Under the pieces are notes generated by a model that saw nothing but the letters and a program-made list of their open reading frames with translations, made no database searches and was not told the origin of the DNA. The translations under genes were made by a program, and so were the position numbers. Below, piece by piece: positions 15,989-26,357 of a stretch of 64,000 nucleotides of DNA. Within the stretch, counting starts at the first letter, position 1. Each line of letters starts with the position of its first letter. Source of the DNA: Halolamina litorea (GTDB lineage Archaea; Halobacteriota; Halobacteria; Halobacteriales; Haloferacaceae); NCBI RefSeq assembly GCF_026616205.1, contig NZ_JANHGR010000001.1, forward strand, positions 1,240,001 through 1,304,000. The letters run 5' to 3'.

Positions 15989-16058
15989 CCCCTACCACCC
16001 CCTCTCCTCACCCGACTGTCGCATCACCCGACAACCGAGCCTGCAGCAACAGTTCCAC
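15989..16058 (+). promoter_or_regulatory. C-rich, G-poor leader between the upstream ORF and ilvB
   Basis: This 70-nt stretch is unusually rich in C and poor in G, with runs such as cccctaccaccccctctcc. It should be unstructured in RNA, unlike the surrounding coding sequence. Such segments can bind termination factors when ribosomes are absent. No Shine-Dalgarno sequence precedes the ilvB ATG. Confidence 0.4.
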
Positions 16059-17882
16059 ATGAGCGAGCGAGCACATCCGGCGCCACCTGAGGAGGGGACG
16101 GAGCCGGAACGCCACGACCGAACCGAACTGAGCGACGAACAGCCGACAGAGCCGGCGCCGCCGGCGACCGGTGCCGACGCCGCAATCGCCGCCCTCACGG
16201 CGGCCGGCGTCGAGCACGTCTTCGGCGTCCAGGGCGGAGCAATCATGCCCGTCTACGACGCGCTGGCGGAAGCCGACGACGGGCCGACGCATCTGACGAT
16301 GGCCCACGAGCAAGCCGCGGCTCACGCCGCGGACGCCTACGGGCAGGTCACCGGCGAGCCGGGAGTCTGTATGGCCACCTCCGGCCCGGGCGCGACGAAC
16401 CTCATCACCGGCATCGCCGACGCCGACATGGACTCGGACCCCGTCGTCGCGCTGACCGGACAGGTCCCGACCGAGTTCCTCGGCAACGACGCGTTCCAGG
16501 AGACCGACACCGTCGGCGTCACCCGACCGATCACGAAGGAGAACTACTTCGCGGGCGACGCCGACCGGATCGGCGCGACCGTCAGCGAGGCCGTCGAACT
16601 GGCCGGCGCCGGACGACCCGGGCCGACGCTGGTGGACCTGCCGAAGGACGCCAGCACGACCGAAACCGCGGCCGGCCCGGAACCGGGCCGGCTGCCGACG
16701 TACTACGACGTGCCAGACCGCGCCGACGAGTCGGCAATCGAGGCCGCCGCCGCGGCGTTCGAGGCGGCCGAGCGGCCGCTGGTACTGGCCGGCGGCGGCG
16801 TGGTGAAGGCGGAGGCAAGCGAGGAACTCCGGGCGTTCGTCAATGAAGCGGACGTGCCCGTGGTGACGACGATGCCGGGCATCGGCACCGTCCCCGAGGA
16901 CGACGAGCGCTGCCTCTCGTGGGCGGGAATGCACGGCACCGGCGCCGCCAACATGGCGGTGTCCCACACCGACTGCCTGTTCGCGGTCGGCACGCGTTTC
17001 GACGACCGGCTGACCGGGGGCGTCGAGACGTTCGCGCCCGACGCGACGGTGATCCACGCCGACATCGACGCCGCGGAGATATCCAAGAACGTCGAGGCCG
17101 ACCACGCGCTGGTCGGCGACGCCGCCGCCGTCATCGAGCAGATGCACGACGCGATGGCGACTGGGTCGAGCGACGGGAGCGAGACCGACACCGGCAGTGA
17201 CCGCCACGCGGCGTGGCGCGAGCAGTGTCGCGAGTGGCAGGACGACTACCCGATGACGTACGCGGCGCCGGAGGACGAGCCGCTCAAACCGCAGTTCGTC
17301 GTCGAGGCCGCCGACGCGGCGACGCCGGACGACGCCGTCGTCACCGCCGGCGTCGGCCAGCACCAGATGTGGGCCGCCCAGTACTGGACGTTCCGCCACC
17401 CCCGGAGTTGGGTCGCCAGCCACGGGCTGGGAACGATGGGCTACGGCCTGCCGGCCGCCATCGGTGCCAAGCTCGCCGCGCCCGACCGGGAGGTGGTCTG
17501 TTTCGAGGGCGACGGCTCGTTCCTGATGACGCTGCAGGAGCTCTCTGTCGCGGCCCGCGAGAACCTCGACGTGACCGTGATCGTACTCAACAACGAGGCG
17601 ATCGGGATGGTCCGGCAGTGGCAGGACGCCTTCTTCGAGGGGCGCCACACCGCCTCGGAGTACGGCTGGGTGCCCGAGTTCGCCGCCATCGCCGAGGCGT
17701 TCGGCGCGAAGGGGTTCACCCTGGAGACGTACGACGAGGTGGCGGACACCCTCGAAGCGGCGTTCGCCCACGACGGGCCGTCGGTCGTCGACGCCCGGAT
17801 CGACCCTCGGGAGAACGTCTACCCGATGGTCGAGAGCGGCGGCGACAACAGCGGGTTCGCGCTGGCGGAGGACCAGCTATGA
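16059..17882 (+). CDS. ilvB: Acetolactate synthase, large (catalytic) subunit
   Basis: A 607-residue ThDP enzyme making acetolactate or acetohydroxybutyrate, the first common step to Val, Leu and Ile. Features are FGVQGGAIMPVYDAL at the N-terminus, the catalytic Glu in MAHEQAAAHAADAYGQ, SGPGATNLITGIADA, GTRFDDRLTGG (FAD region) and the ThDP motif GDGSFLMTLQEL ending VIVLNN. About 35 acidic and polar residues precede the core. Cytoplasmic. The ATG overlaps nothing upstream; the end overlaps ilvN by 4 nt. It follows a putative leader peptide. Confidence 0.96.
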   Translation: MSERAHPAPPEEGTEPERHDRTELSDEQPTEPAPPATGADAAIAALTAAGVEHVFGVQGGAIMPVYDALAEADDGPTHLTMAHEQAAAHAADAYGQVTGEPGVCMATSGPGATNLITGIADADMDSDPVVALTGQVPTEFLGNDAFQETDTVGVTRPITKENYFAGDADRIGATVSEAVELAGAGRPGPTLVDLPKDASTTETAAGPEPGRLPTYYDVPDRADESAIEAAAAAFEAAERPLVLAGGGVVKAEASEELRAFVNEADVPVVTTMPGIGTVPEDDERCLSWAGMHGTGAANMAVSHTDCLFAVGTRFDDRLTGGVETFAPDATVIHADIDAAEISKNVEADHALVGDAAAVIEQMHDAMATGSSDGSETDTGSDRHAAWREQCREWQDDYPMTYAAPEDEPLKPQFVVEAADAATPDDAVVTAGVGQHQMWAAQYWTFRHPRSWVASHGLGTMGYGLPAAIGAKLAAPDREVVCFEGDGSFLMTLQELSVAARENLDVTVIVLNNEAIGMVRQWQDAFFEGRHTASEYGWVPEFAAIAEAFGAKGFTLETYDEVADTLEAAFAHDGPSVVDARIDPRENVYPMVESGGDNSGFALAEDQL

Positions 17883-18643
17883 GCGACGACGCCGACGCCG
17901 GCTGGGACGACCGACCGACGCAGGCCGACCGGGGCGCGCAACGGGAGGGGCTGGCAGGGCCGGAACCGACCGACCGACCCCGGCCCAGCGGGCGCCGATC
18001 GAAACAGGGGGTCCGGATCGACCCCGAGGCGGAGGCCAGCCACCCGGCCCGCCGGACCACCATCTCCGCTCTCGTGAAACACGAGCCGGGGGTGCTGGCC
18101 GAGGTCGCGGGGCTGGTCAGCCGGCGGCAGTTCGACATCGACTCCCTGACCGTCGGGCCGACGACGAACCCAGAGACCGCCCGGATGACCCTGACCATCG
18201 AGGAGCCCGAGCCGGGGGTCCGGCAGGTCGAGAAGCAGTTGGAGAAGCTCGTGCCGGTGATCTCGGTCCGCGAACTGGGCCGGGACGCCGTCCGGCGGGA
18301 GCTGGCGGTGCTGAAGGTCCACGACGACCGGCCCGCCGCCGTCGAGTCCGTCGTCGAGATGTTCGACGGCGAAGTGCTCGACGCCCAGCCGGGGACGGTG
18401 ACCGTCGAGGTCACCGGCAGTTCGAGCGAGGTCGACCGGGCCGTCGAGGCGTTCCAGCGCTTCGGTGTCCGGGAGCTCACCCGCACGGGCACGGGGGCGC
18501 TGGCCCGCGGGACCGAGTGGACGACCGACGCCGAGGCCGACCGCTACGAGCGACAGGCGAGTTCCACGACCGGGACGACGAACAGCGCGACTGACCGACG
18601 GACCACGACGACGGCGCCTGAAACGCCGACCGACGATGACTGA
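17879..18643 (+). CDS. ilvN: Acetolactate synthase, small (regulatory) subunit
   Basis: A 254-residue protein built around an ACT domain at about residues 58-130 ([34 protein letters not shown]) and the IlvN C-terminal domain ([34 protein letters not shown]). It binds IlvB and confers feedback inhibition by branched-chain amino acids. Longer than the usual 160-170 residues because of a disordered polar N-terminus (about 55) and a Thr/Ser-rich C-terminus (about 45). Its ATG overlaps the ilvB stop and its end overlaps ilvC by 8 nt. Confidence 0.94.
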   Translation: MSDDADAGWDDRPTQADRGAQREGLAGPEPTDRPRPSGRRSKQGVRIDPEAEASHPARRTTISALVKHEPGVLAEVAGLVSRRQFDIDSLTVGPTTNPETARMTLTIEEPEPGVRQVEKQLEKLVPVISVRELGRDAVRRELAVLKVHDDRPAAVESVVEMFDGEVLDAQPGTVTVEVTGSSSEVDRAVEAFQRFGVRELTRTGTGALARGTEWTTDAEADRYERQASSTTGTTNSATDRRTTTTAPETPTDDD

Positions 18644-19664
18644 GAACACCATCTACCACGACGACGACGCGGCGCACAGCAACATCGAGGAGAAGACGGT
18701 CGCGGTGCTCGGCTACGGGAGCCAGGGCCACGCCCACGCCCAGAACCTCGCCGAGAGCGGCGTCGACGTGATCGTCGGCCTGCGCGAGGACTCGGCCTCC
18801 CGCCGGGCGGCCCGCGAGGACGGACTCACCGTCGGGACGCCCCGGGAGGCCGCGGCGGCCGCCGACATCGTCTCGGTGCTCGTGCCGGACAACGTCCAGC
18901 CGGCCGTGTACGAACAGATCGCGCCCGAACTCGACCCGGGCGACACGCTCCAGTTCGCCCACGGGTTCAACATCCACTACGACCAGATCGAGCCGCCAGA
19001 GGACGTGGACGTGACGATGGTCGCACCGAAGGGGCCGGGCCACATCGTCCGCCGGCAGTACGCCGCGGGCGAGGGGACGCCCGGCCTGCTCGCCGTGTAC
19101 CGCGACGCGACCGGTGACGCCCACGACGAGGCGCTGGCCTACGCCGCCGCCATCGGCTGCACCCGGGCGGGCGTCATCGAGACGACGTTCCGCGAGGAGA
19201 CCGAGACCGACCTGTTCGGCGAACAGGCGGTGCTCTGTGGCGGCGTCACCGAACTCGTGAAGGCGGGCTACGAGACCCTGACCGACGCGGGCTACAGCCG
19301 CGAGATGGCCTACTTCGAGTGTCTGAACGAACTCAAACTGATCGTCGACCTGCTCTACGAGGGCGGGATGGGCGAGATGTGGGACTCCGTCTCCGACACC
19401 GCCGAGTACGGCGGGCTGACCCGGGGCGAGGTAGTGGTCGATGACCACACCCGCGAGCGGATGGAGACCGTCCTCGAGGAGGTCCAGAACGGGGAGTTCG
19501 CCCGCGAGTGGATCACCGAGAACCAGGCCGGCCGGCCGTCCTACGGCCAGCGCCGCGCCGCCGAGAAGGCCCACGACATCGAGGACGTGGGGGAGGAACT
19601 CCGCGCGCTGTTCGCGTGGAGCGAGGGGAACCGAGAGCCAGCCAACGCGCCCGCTGACGACTGA
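18636..19664 (+). CDS. ilvC: Ketol-acid reductoisomerase (class I)
   Basis: A 342-residue NAD(P)-dependent enzyme that isomerises and reduces acetolactate to dihydroxyisovalerate. The Rossmann motif [13 protein letters not shown] is near residues 27-39. The knotted C-terminal domain has metal-binding residues in [14 protein letters not shown] and [15 protein letters not shown]. Length is normal for class I. The ATG lies inside the end of ilvN. Cytoplasmic, third enzyme gene of the operon. Confidence 0.96.
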   Translation: MTENTIYHDDDAAHSNIEEKTVAVLGYGSQGHAHAQNLAESGVDVIVGLREDSASRRAAREDGLTVGTPREAAAAADIVSVLVPDNVQPAVYEQIAPELDPGDTLQFAHGFNIHYDQIEPPEDVDVTMVAPKGPGHIVRRQYAAGEGTPGLLAVYRDATGDAHDEALAYAAAIGCTRAGVIETTFREETETDLFGEQAVLCGGVTELVKAGYETLTDAGYSREMAYFECLNELKLIVDLLYEGGMGEMWDSVSDTAEYGGLTRGEVVVDDHTRERMETVLEEVQNGEFAREWITENQAGRPSYGQRRAAEKAHDIEDVGEELRALFAWSEGNREPANAPADD

Positions 19665-19668
19665 ACCA

Positions 19669-20007
19669 ATGACCCGACACACCGACGCAGACGACCGATC
19701 GAACCGACGACGAACCGACCGAAGCGAGACCGAGGCCCGAACGATGGGCGAGGTTAGCCACACCAACCCCGAGACCGGCGAGACTTTCGGCGACTCCCAA
19801 GTGTACCAGCGCGGCCGCGTCGCCGTCGTCGACGGCGGTTCCGCGGGGTCGAAGGCCAAAGACGCCGAGGAGGACGCCGACGAGGAACCGATGGGCGAGG
19901 TCGACCACACGCCCCGCGAGGACGCCCCGAGCACGAACGAGGTGTACACGCGGGGCGACGAGGGGGCCGCCGAGGAAGAGGAGGAGGCAGGCGAGGACGC
20001 CGTATGA
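19669..20007 (+). CDS. Small acidic protein with duplicated MGEVxHT...VYxRG motif, between ilvC and leuC
   Basis: Unrecognised 112-residue protein (or 87 residues if it starts at the second Met, 19744). Two copies of a motif are clear: [13 protein letters not shown]...VYQRG (residues 26-49) and [13 protein letters not shown]...VYTRG (75-96), joined by a charged linker and followed by a Glu-rich tail. No membrane segment or cysteine. It starts 4 nt after the ilvC stop and overlaps leuC by 4 nt, so it is fully embedded in the branched-chain operon. A role in controlling or scaffolding these enzymes is a guess from location. Confidence 0.78.
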   Translation: MTRHTDADDRSNRRRTDRSETEARTMGEVSHTNPETGETFGDSQVYQRGRVAVVDGGSAGSKAKDAEEDADEEPMGEVDHTPREDAPSTNEVYTRGDEGAAEEEEEAGEDAV

Positions 20008-21431
20008 GCGAGGGGACGCTCTACGACGCGGTCTGGGACCGCCACCGCGTCCGTCGGCTCCCCAGCGGACAGGATCAGCTGTTCGTCGGCCTCCACCTCA
20101 TCCACGAGGTCACGAGTCCGCAGGCGTTCGGGATGCTGGAGGAGCGCGGCCTCGACATCGCCTACCCCGAGCGCACGCACGCGACGGCGGACCATATCGT
20201 TCCAACTGCCGACCGCGAGCGTCCCTACGGCGACGACGCGGCGGAGGCGATGATGAGCGAACTGGAGGAGAACGTCGCCGAGGCCGGGCTGACGTTCGAC
20301 CACCCCGACACCGGCCGGCAGGGGATCGTTCACGTCGTCGGCCCGGAGCAGGGGCTGACCCAGCCCGGAATGACCGTCGTCTGTGGGGACTCCCACACGG
20401 CGACCCACGGCGCCTTCGGCGCGCTGGCGTTCGGGATCGGGACCTCCCAGATCCGGGACGTGTTCGCCACCGGCACCGTCGCCATGGAGAAGCAGGCGGT
20501 GCGCCGGATCGAGGTGACGGGCGAACTCGGGGAGGGGGTCTCCGCGAAGGACCTGATCCTCACGATCATCGGCGAACTCGGCACCGACGGCGGCGTCGGC
20601 TACGTCTACGAGTACGGCGGCCCGGCGGTCGAGTCGCTCTCGATGGAGGGGCGGATGACCGTCTGCAACATGTCGATCGAGGGCGGCGCCCGCGCGGGCT
20701 ACGTCGAACCCGACGAGACCACCTACGAGTGGCTCCGCGACACCGACGCGTTCGAGAGCGACCCCGAGACGTTCGCCGAACTGAAGGAGTACTGGGAGGC
20801 GATCCGATCGGGCGACGACGCGACCTACGACGACGTGGTGACCATCGACGCCTCGGCTATCGAGCCGACCGTGACGTGGGGAACGACGCCGGGCCAGACG
20901 GCGGGGATCTCCGAGCCGGTGCCCGAACCGGCCGACCTCCCTCCCGAGGACCGCGCCGTCGCCGAGCGCGCACAGGCCCACATGGGCGTCGACCCCGGCG
21001 AGCCGATGGCCGGCTTCCCGATCGACGTGGCGTTCCTCGGCTCGTGTACGAACGCGCGGCTCTCGGACCTGCGCGCGGCCGCCGATATCGTCGAGGGCCG
21101 CGAGGTCGCCGACGACGTCCGCGGGCTCGTCGTTCCGGGCAGCCAGCGCGTGAAAGCCGCCGCCGAAGCCGAGGGGCTGGACGACGTGTTCCGCGAGGCC
21201 GGCTTCGAGTGGCGCGGCGCGGGCTGTTCGATGTGTCTCGGGATGAACGACGACCAACTCGTCGGCGACGAGGTCTGTGCCTCCTCCTCGAACCGGAACT
21301 TCGTCGGTCGGCAGGGGAGCGCCGACGGTCGGACGGTGCTGATGAGCCCCGAGATGGTCGCCGCCGCGGCGGTGACGGGGGAACTGACCGACGTGCGCGA
21401 ACTCGACGCCGCCCCGGAGGTGGCCCGATGA
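20004..21431 (+). CDS. leuC: 3-isopropylmalate dehydratase, large subunit
   Basis: A 475-residue aconitase-family subunit that isomerises 2- to 3-isopropylmalate together with LeuD. The [4Fe-4S] ligands are C in [12 protein letters not shown] and the pair in [11 protein letters not shown]. Other landmarks are [22 protein letters not shown]-type N-terminus, [20 protein letters not shown] and [11 protein letters not shown]. Overlaps both neighbours by 4 nt. Cytoplasmic. Confidence 0.96.
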   Translation: MSEGTLYDAVWDRHRVRRLPSGQDQLFVGLHLIHEVTSPQAFGMLEERGLDIAYPERTHATADHIVPTADRERPYGDDAAEAMMSELEENVAEAGLTFDHPDTGRQGIVHVVGPEQGLTQPGMTVVCGDSHTATHGAFGALAFGIGTSQIRDVFATGTVAMEKQAVRRIEVTGELGEGVSAKDLILTIIGELGTDGGVGYVYEYGGPAVESLSMEGRMTVCNMSIEGGARAGYVEPDETTYEWLRDTDAFESDPETFAELKEYWEAIRSGDDATYDDVVTIDASAIEPTVTWGTTPGQTAGISEPVPEPADLPPEDRAVAERAQAHMGVDPGEPMAGFPIDVAFLGSCTNARLSDLRAAADIVEGREVADDVRGLVVPGSQRVKAAAEAEGLDDVFREAGFEWRGAGCSMCLGMNDDQLVGDEVCASSSNRNFVGRQGSADGRTVLMSPEMVAAAAVTGELTDVRELDAAPEVAR

Positions 21432-22108
21432 GCGGCATATCGGACGACGACGGCCACGACGGTGGCGGTGACGCCGTCGACGCCCCCGCGGTCGAGACGG
21501 TCCACGGGACGGGTGTCCCCGTCCGCGGCAACGACATCGACACCGACCAGATCATCCCCGCACGCTTCCTCAAGGTGCTCACTTTCGAGGGGCTGGGGGA
21601 GTTCGCCTTCTTCGACCAACGCTACGAGACCGCCGGCCCGGACGGCGAGGGCGGACAAGTCGCCGAGAACCCGACGGACCACCCGTTCAACGACGACCGG
21701 TTCCGGGACGCCTCGGTGCTCGTGGTGAACGCGAACTTCGGCTGTGGCTCCTCGCGGGAACACGCGCCCCAGGCGCTGATGCGCTGGGGTATCGACGCCG
21801 TCGTCGGCGAGTCGTTCGCGGAGATCTTCGCGGGCAACTGCCTCGCGCTGGGGATCCCGACGGTCACTGCCGACGCCGAGTCGATCGAGACGCTACAGGA
21901 CCACGTTGAAGCCCACCCCGACGCCGAAATCACCGTCGACGTGGCCGAGGAGACGGTCGCGTACGACGACACCGAGATCGACGCCGACGTGGACCCGGCC
22001 CAGCGCCAGTCCCTCGTCGCCGGCCAGTGGGACACCACCGCGCTGCTGGGATCGAACCCCGAGGAGGTGGCCGCCACCGCCGAGTCCCTCCCCTACACCG
22101 ATCCATGA
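21428..22108 (+). CDS. leuD: 3-isopropylmalate dehydratase, small subunit
   Basis: A 226-residue swivel-domain partner of LeuC. Landmarks are [16 protein letters not shown], the conserved [15 protein letters not shown] and [15 protein letters not shown]. An extra Asp/Gly/His-rich N-terminus of about 25 residues precedes the core. The ATG overlaps the leuC stop and the end overlaps leuB by 4 nt. Confidence 0.95.
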   Translation: MSGISDDDGHDGGGDAVDAPAVETVHGTGVPVRGNDIDTDQIIPARFLKVLTFEGLGEFAFFDQRYETAGPDGEGGQVAENPTDHPFNDDRFRDASVLVVNANFGCGSSREHAPQALMRWGIDAVVGESFAEIFAGNCLALGIPTVTADAESIETLQDHVEAHPDAEITVDVAEETVAYDDTEIDADVDPAQRQSLVAGQWDTTALLGSNPEEVAATAESLPYTDP

Positions 22109-23082
22109 CCGACGAAATCGCGATTATTCCGGGCGACGGGATCGGACGGGAGGTCGTCCCCGCGGCCGTTCGTGTGCTCGAAGCGACCGAGCCGTCGTTC
22201 GCCTTCACCGAGGCCGAGGCCGGTGACGCCGTCGCCGAGCGGGAGGGAACGCCGCTCCCCGACTCGACCGTCGAAACCGTCGAAGCGGCCGACGCGACGC
22301 TGTTCGGCGCCGCCGGCGAGACGGCCGCCGACGTGATCCTCCCCCTACGGGAGGCCGTCGGCAGCTTCGCCAATGTCCGGCCGGCCCGGGCGTACCCCGG
22401 CGTCGACGCGCTCCGGCCCGAGACCGACCTCGTGTTCGTCCGGGAGAACACCGAGGGCGTCTACTCGGGCATCGAGAGCGACCTCGGCGAGGGCGTGACG
22501 ACGCTTACCCGAGTCGTCACCGAGTCGGCCTCCCGGCGGATCGCGGAGTTCGGCTTCGCCTACGCCGACGAGCACGACGCCGACGTGACCGTCACCCACA
22601 AGGCGAACGTGATGCGGACCACCGACGGGCGCTTCCTCGACGCCGTCGACGCCGTCGCTGCCGAGCGCGGCGCCGACTACGACACCGAACTGATGGACGC
22701 GCTGGCGACGAAGCTGTTGCTCGATCCGACCCAGTACGACGTGGTCCTCTGTCCCAACCTCGCGGGCGACGTGCTCTCGGACCTCGCCGCGGGGCTGGTC
22801 GGCGGGCTGGGCCTGCTCCCCTCGGCGAACGTCGGCGCCGACAACGCGCTGTTCGAGCCGGTCCACGGCACTGCGCCGGACATCGCCGGTGAGGGCGTCG
22901 CCAACCCTGCCGCAGCGATCCTGAGCGCGGCGATGTTGCTCACACACCTGGGCTACGAGGACGAGGGCGCCCGCGTGCGCTCGGCAGTCGAACGAACGCT
23001 CGAGGAGGGACCGCGAACGCCGGATCTCGGCGGGACGGCGACGACCGACGAGGTCGCCGCCGCCGTGGTCTCCCGGCTCTAA
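22105..23082 (+). CDS. leuB: 3-isopropylmalate dehydrogenase
   Basis: A 325-residue beta-decarboxylating dehydrogenase giving 4-methyl-2-oxopentanoate, the leucine precursor. Landmarks are [14 protein letters not shown], the substrate loop [11 protein letters not shown], the catalytic [10 protein letters not shown], and the cofactor/metal region [19 protein letters not shown] followed by [12 protein letters not shown]. Last gene of the operon. It converges with the DUF1405 gene, overlapping at the stops. Its paralogue isocitrate dehydrogenase is longer, and the operon supports LeuB. Confidence 0.94.
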   Translation: MTDEIAIIPGDGIGREVVPAAVRVLEATEPSFAFTEAEAGDAVAEREGTPLPDSTVETVEAADATLFGAAGETAADVILPLREAVGSFANVRPARAYPGVDALRPETDLVFVRENTEGVYSGIESDLGEGVTTLTRVVTESASRRIAEFGFAYADEHDADVTVTHKANVMRTTDGRFLDAVDAVAAERGADYDTELMDALATKLLLDPTQYDVVLCPNLAGDVLSDLAAGLVGGLGLLPSANVGADNALFEPVHGTAPDIAGEGVANPAAAILSAAMLLTHLGYEDEGARVRSAVERTLEEGPRTPDLGGTATTDEVAAAVVSRL

Positions 23083-23852
23083 GCCGTCGCGTCTTCCAGC
23101 TTCTTCACTCGCGTGGCCAGCGTCAGGAACGTCGCCGTGAGCGTCAGCACCACCGCGCCGACAGCCGCGAGACTGTGAATCCCTGTCGGGTGGGTGAGGA
23201 ACCCGTCGGCACCGATCGTCTGTCCGGGGATCAGCGTGTGGTGGGGCGTCCCGATGACGGGGACGAAGTAGTCGACCACGTCGTTGACCCCGTACCAGAG
23301 CACGGCGACGGCCACCGCTCGCACCGGGAAGTCGGAAACCCGGTGGAGAACGAACGCCTGCACCACCATGGCGAGGTGGCTGAACAGGAGGAAGAGGTAC
23401 ATCGGCAGGGGGTTGACGGCGCGGAAGGCGTCCGAAAAGGTCAGCAGCACGTACGGCGTCCAGAGGCCGAGCTTCCAGCAGCCGAAGAAGGCCAGCGAGT
23501 TCAGGTACTCGCTGTTCCGGCCGAGCGCCCACACGCCGAACGCCAGCGCGATGAACAGCGTCGCGACGGGGCTGTCGGGGATCAACGGCCAGAGAAGCGC
23601 GGGTTCGGCGGCGAACTGCCCGGTGATCAAGGGGTCAGAGAGCGGCAGCGGGTGGAAGCCGTAGTACCAGAAGCCGAAGGCGGTGCCGACGAGGTTGGTG
23701 AGGACGACGATCCAGACCGCCCGCAGGCCGAAGTCCTCGACGGCCCGCGGGAGCGGTGCCAGCCAGCGCGGGAGCGCGTCGCGGTCGGGGAGGCGTGATC
23801 GGGGGAGTAGCCCCGGCAGGGTCATGGGTGTGGGAGTGGGCGGGTGCGCCAT
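23079..23852 (-). CDS. DUF1405-type membrane protein
   Basis: A 257-residue integral membrane protein with about six hydrophobic helices. The pattern [22 protein letters not shown], then [15 protein letters not shown] and [15 protein letters not shown], matches the DUF1405 family of archaea and bacilli. Function unknown. ATG 23852 has an AT-richer patch (gatagc) about 27 nt upstream; ATG 23825 is an alternative. Convergent with leuB, stops overlapping. Confidence 0.8.
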   Translation of the reverse strand: MAHPPTPTPMTLPGLLPRSRLPDRDALPRWLAPLPRAVEDFGLRAVWIVVLTNLVGTAFGFWYYGFHPLPLSDPLITGQFAAEPALLWPLIPDSPVATLFIALAFGVWALGRNSEYLNSLAFFGCWKLGLWTPYVLLTFSDAFRAVNPLPMYLFLLFSHLAMVVQAFVLHRVSDFPVRAVAVAVLWYGVNDVVDYFVPVIGTPHHTLIPGQTIGADGFLTHPTGIHSLAAVGAVVLTLTATFLTLATRVKKLEDATA

Positions 23853-23893
23853 AGGGCTGCCGGTGCCGGGCGTGAGCTATCGGACCGGGGGCG

Positions 23894-24307
23894 CTACCCG
23901 TGATCGGAAAGCGACCCTCCATCGGCCCGTCGAACGGCCACCAAATAGCCCGCGACGAGGACCGCAGCGACGGCGACGGTGCCGAGGACGCTGGCGAGCG
24001 GAACGGACACCAGCGGGTCGAGTCCGCCCCCAACGGTGCCGACGACGCCGGCCGAGACGGAGAGCGCCAACACGGCAGCCCACATCCCGGCGATGGCGTA
24101 CCCGAGTTCGTCGAGGTGGTGGGTTTCGACCGCGTGGACGAGCGACGCCCCACCAGCGAGAACTGGCACAGCGATCAGCGGGTGGGTCGGGGACGGGACG
24201 AGGAGGCTGCCGCCGAGGAGGACGGCGAGTCCGTAGACGACGGTAGCGAGGAAGCGTCGGAGGGTGGAAACCACACTCGGGGGATGCACTCGGACCCACT
24301 TGAACAC
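23894..24307 (-). CDS. Small membrane protein of unknown function
   Basis: A 137-residue protein with four predicted membrane helices (for example VVYGLAVLLGGSLL, AIAGMWAAVLALSVSAG and TVAVAAVLVAGYLVAV). No motif recognised. Start uncertain between 24307 and internal GTG codons. Promoter region shared with pdxS on the opposite strand (ttaag at about 24350). Confidence 0.68.
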   Translation of the reverse strand: MFKWVRVHPPSVVSTLRRFLATVVYGLAVLLGGSLLVPSPTHPLIAVPVLAGGASLVHAVETHHLDELGYAIAGMWAAVLALSVSAGVVGTVGGGLDPLVSVPLASVLGTVAVAAVLVAGYLVAVRRADGGSLSDHG

Positions 24308-24377
24308 CCCGCTGGGCGCTTCCGGCCGGACGGGCCGAAGCCACCTCTCTTAAGACCCGTCCGGCGCTAGTACGAGT

Positions 24378-25286
24378 ATGGACGAAGTGGACGATATCGA
24401 GGACCTCAAGCGGGGCACCGACCTCGTGAAGCGCGGCTTCGCGAAGATGCAGAAAGGCGGCGTCATCATGGACGTGGTGAACCGCGAACAGGCCCGGATC
24501 GCCGAGGACGCCGGTGCCGTCGCGGTGATGCACCTCGAAGCCGTCCCGGCGGACATCCGCAAGCGCGGCGGCGTCGCCCGGATGGCCGATCCCGGCGAGA
24601 TCGCCGAGATCACCGACGAGGTGTCGATCCCCGTCATGGGCAAGGTCCGGATCGGCCACCACACCGAAGCCGAGATCATGGAGGCCGCCGGCGCGGACAT
24701 GGTCGACGAGAGCGAGGTGCTCAGCCCCGCCGAGGAGAAGTACCACATCGACAAGCGCGACTTCACCGCGCCCTTTGTCTGTGGCGCACGGAACCTCGGC
24801 GAGGCGCTCCGGCGCATCGACGAGGGCGCGGCGATGATCCGAACCAAGGGCGAGGCGGGCACGGGCGACGTGAACCAAGCCGTCCACCACCAGCGGAACA
24901 TCAAGAGCGCGATCCGCAAGCTCTCGGGGATGAACTACGAGGAGCGGGAGATGTGGGCTCGCGAGAACGAGGCCCCCCGCGAACTCGTCCACGAGACCGC
25001 GGACCTCGGCCGGCTGCCGGTCGTGAACTTCGCGGCCGGCGGGATCGCGACGCCCGCCGACGCCGCGCTGATGATGTACCACGGCTGTGACGGCATCTTC
25101 GTCGGCTCCGGGATCTTCGGCGCGGAGAACCCCGAGAAGATGGGCGAGGCCATCGTGGAAGCGGTGAACAACTGGGACGACCCCGAGGCGCTTCTGGAGA
25201 TCGCCTCCGACGTGGGCGGCGGCATGAAGGGCGACGAGAACGCCAGCCTGCCCGAGGAGGAGAAACTGCAGGGCCGCGGGAACTGA
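24378..25286 (+). CDS. pdxS: Pyridoxal 5'-phosphate synthase, PdxS subunit
   Basis: A 302-residue TIM-barrel enzyme that builds PLP from ribose 5-phosphate, glyceraldehyde 3-phosphate and ammonia (the latter from PdxT). Landmarks are [36 protein letters not shown] (first catalytic Lys region), [16 protein letters not shown] (second Lys) and [16 protein letters not shown]. Highly conserved and full length. The ATG is 24-28 nt after ttaag, so leaderless. pdxT is not adjacent. The product is the cofactor of desulfurases and transaminases. Confidence 0.97.
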   Translation: MDEVDDIEDLKRGTDLVKRGFAKMQKGGVIMDVVNREQARIAEDAGAVAVMHLEAVPADIRKRGGVARMADPGEIAEITDEVSIPVMGKVRIGHHTEAEIMEAAGADMVDESEVLSPAEEKYHIDKRDFTAPFVCGARNLGEALRRIDEGAAMIRTKGEAGTGDVNQAVHHQRNIKSAIRKLSGMNYEEREMWARENEAPRELVHETADLGRLPVVNFAAGGIATPADAALMMYHGCDGIFVGSGIFGAENPEKMGEAIVEAVNNWDDPEALLEIASDVGGGMKGDENASLPEEEKLQGRGN

Positions 25287-25331
25287 GCACCGGCGGACGG
25301 TTTTTCCACACGAGCGACGAACGGCCGGGCG

Positions 25332-25688
25332 ATGCCCTCCAACGCCATCCGACTCGGCTTCCTCGCGGCCATCGCCGCCGGGACGCTCCTCGTCGCGTCC
25401 ACACTCGCCGAGGTCCCACAGCTACGTCTCGCGGGTACGGCCATCCCTACACAGTTCGTCGTCGGCGTCGTCGCCGGGGGCGTGACTCTCGTTGTCGCCG
25501 TCTCGATGTACCGCGGTGGCGACCGGCGCTCGGCGCTCCAGTTCGGGCTGCTCGGTGTCGGGGTCCCACTCGCGCTGACTGACTGGCGAGGGCTCGCGAC
25601 CATCGGCGCCCTGCTCACGCTGCTGAGCGTTCCGGTCGCGTGGCGGGTCGACAGTCGAGTCCGGGAACGGGTCGGCGACACACGCTGA
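25332..25688 (+). CDS. Small membrane protein of unknown function
   Basis: A 118-residue protein with four hydrophobic helices, starting MPSNAIRLGFLAAIAAGTLL and ending in a charged Arg-rich tail. No family recognised. Same strand as pdxS, 45 nt downstream. A short T run (gtttttcc, about 25303) in the gap may terminate pdxS transcripts. Confidence 0.65.
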   Translation: MPSNAIRLGFLAAIAAGTLLVASTLAEVPQLRLAGTAIPTQFVVGVVAGGVTLVVAVSMYRGGDRRSALQFGLLGVGVPLALTDWRGLATIGALLTLLSVPVAWRVDSRVRERVGDTR

Positions 25689-25734
25689 CCCCGCCGCCCC
25701 CGGACTATTTGTTCCTCTCCCGAGTTAGCCGGAC

Positions 25735-26337
25735 ATGGCTGACCTCGGGGCGTACATCATTCCCGTCGGACTCCTGTTGGAGATGGCGGGGGCGTTCATG
25801 ATGGCGACCCCGGACGTGCTCGCGGGTCGGTTTTTCGTCACGCCGCCGAACCTCCCCGTTCTCAGACAGGGCGTTCGCGCGACCGAACTCGAGGAGGGGC
25901 GGCGCCAACTGCTCGACACCGGCCGGATCGACAGACAGGACTCACACTTCGAGCAGGTGATGAACGTCGTCGAGGAGCGCTGGGACGGCGAGTTCTCGGC
26001 GGTGCCACAGTCGTTCGTCTTCGACGACCACCCCGGCGAGCAGGACCCGATGCTGTGTGTCCTCTACGTCGCGGACCCGCCGGCGATGTACGCGGACGTG
26101 AGCCTCCGGACTCGCCTCGACGCCGACGCCTTCGACTGGATCGCTGACGAGTCGACGCTGTACGAGTGGCTCGGGGAGGAAGTCACCGCGGCGCGCCGGC
26201 AGACGGAGTTCTTCCGCGGCGCCGGCGCCGGCGTGCTCGCACTCGGGGCCAGTCTGCAGGCCTCGCCGTACGTGCTGGAGATCCTCCGGGGCCTTCACCT
26301 GCGGCTCTCGGACCTGTTGAGCGTGGTGCCGGGCTGA
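25735..26337 (+). CDS. Uncharacterised protein with terminal hydrophobic segments
   Basis: A 200-residue protein with an N-terminal hydrophobic helix (AYIIPVGLLLEMAGAFMM), a soluble acidic middle of about 120 residues and a C-terminal hydrophobic stretch (GAGVLALGASLQASPYVLEIL). The soluble part has no known motif. An AT-rich tatttgt lies about 30 nt upstream of the ATG. Probably membrane-associated; function not assigned. Confidence 0.65.
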   Translation: MADLGAYIIPVGLLLEMAGAFMMATPDVLAGRFFVTPPNLPVLRQGVRATELEEGRRQLLDTGRIDRQDSHFEQVMNVVEERWDGEFSAVPQSFVFDDHPGEQDPMLCVLYVADPPAMYADVSLRTRLDADAFDWIADESTLYEWLGEEVTAARRQTEFFRGAGAGVLALGASLQASPYVLEILRGLHLRLSDLLSVVPG

Positions 26338-26357
26338 GCCCGGCTGAAACGGCCGGG

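Noticed and set aside
18477-21257. A 926-codon open frame on the minus strand opposite ilvN, ilvC and leuC
   Set aside because: It lies fully antisense to well-supported genes. Long antisense frames arise from GC-rich codon bias, and the translation has no domain.
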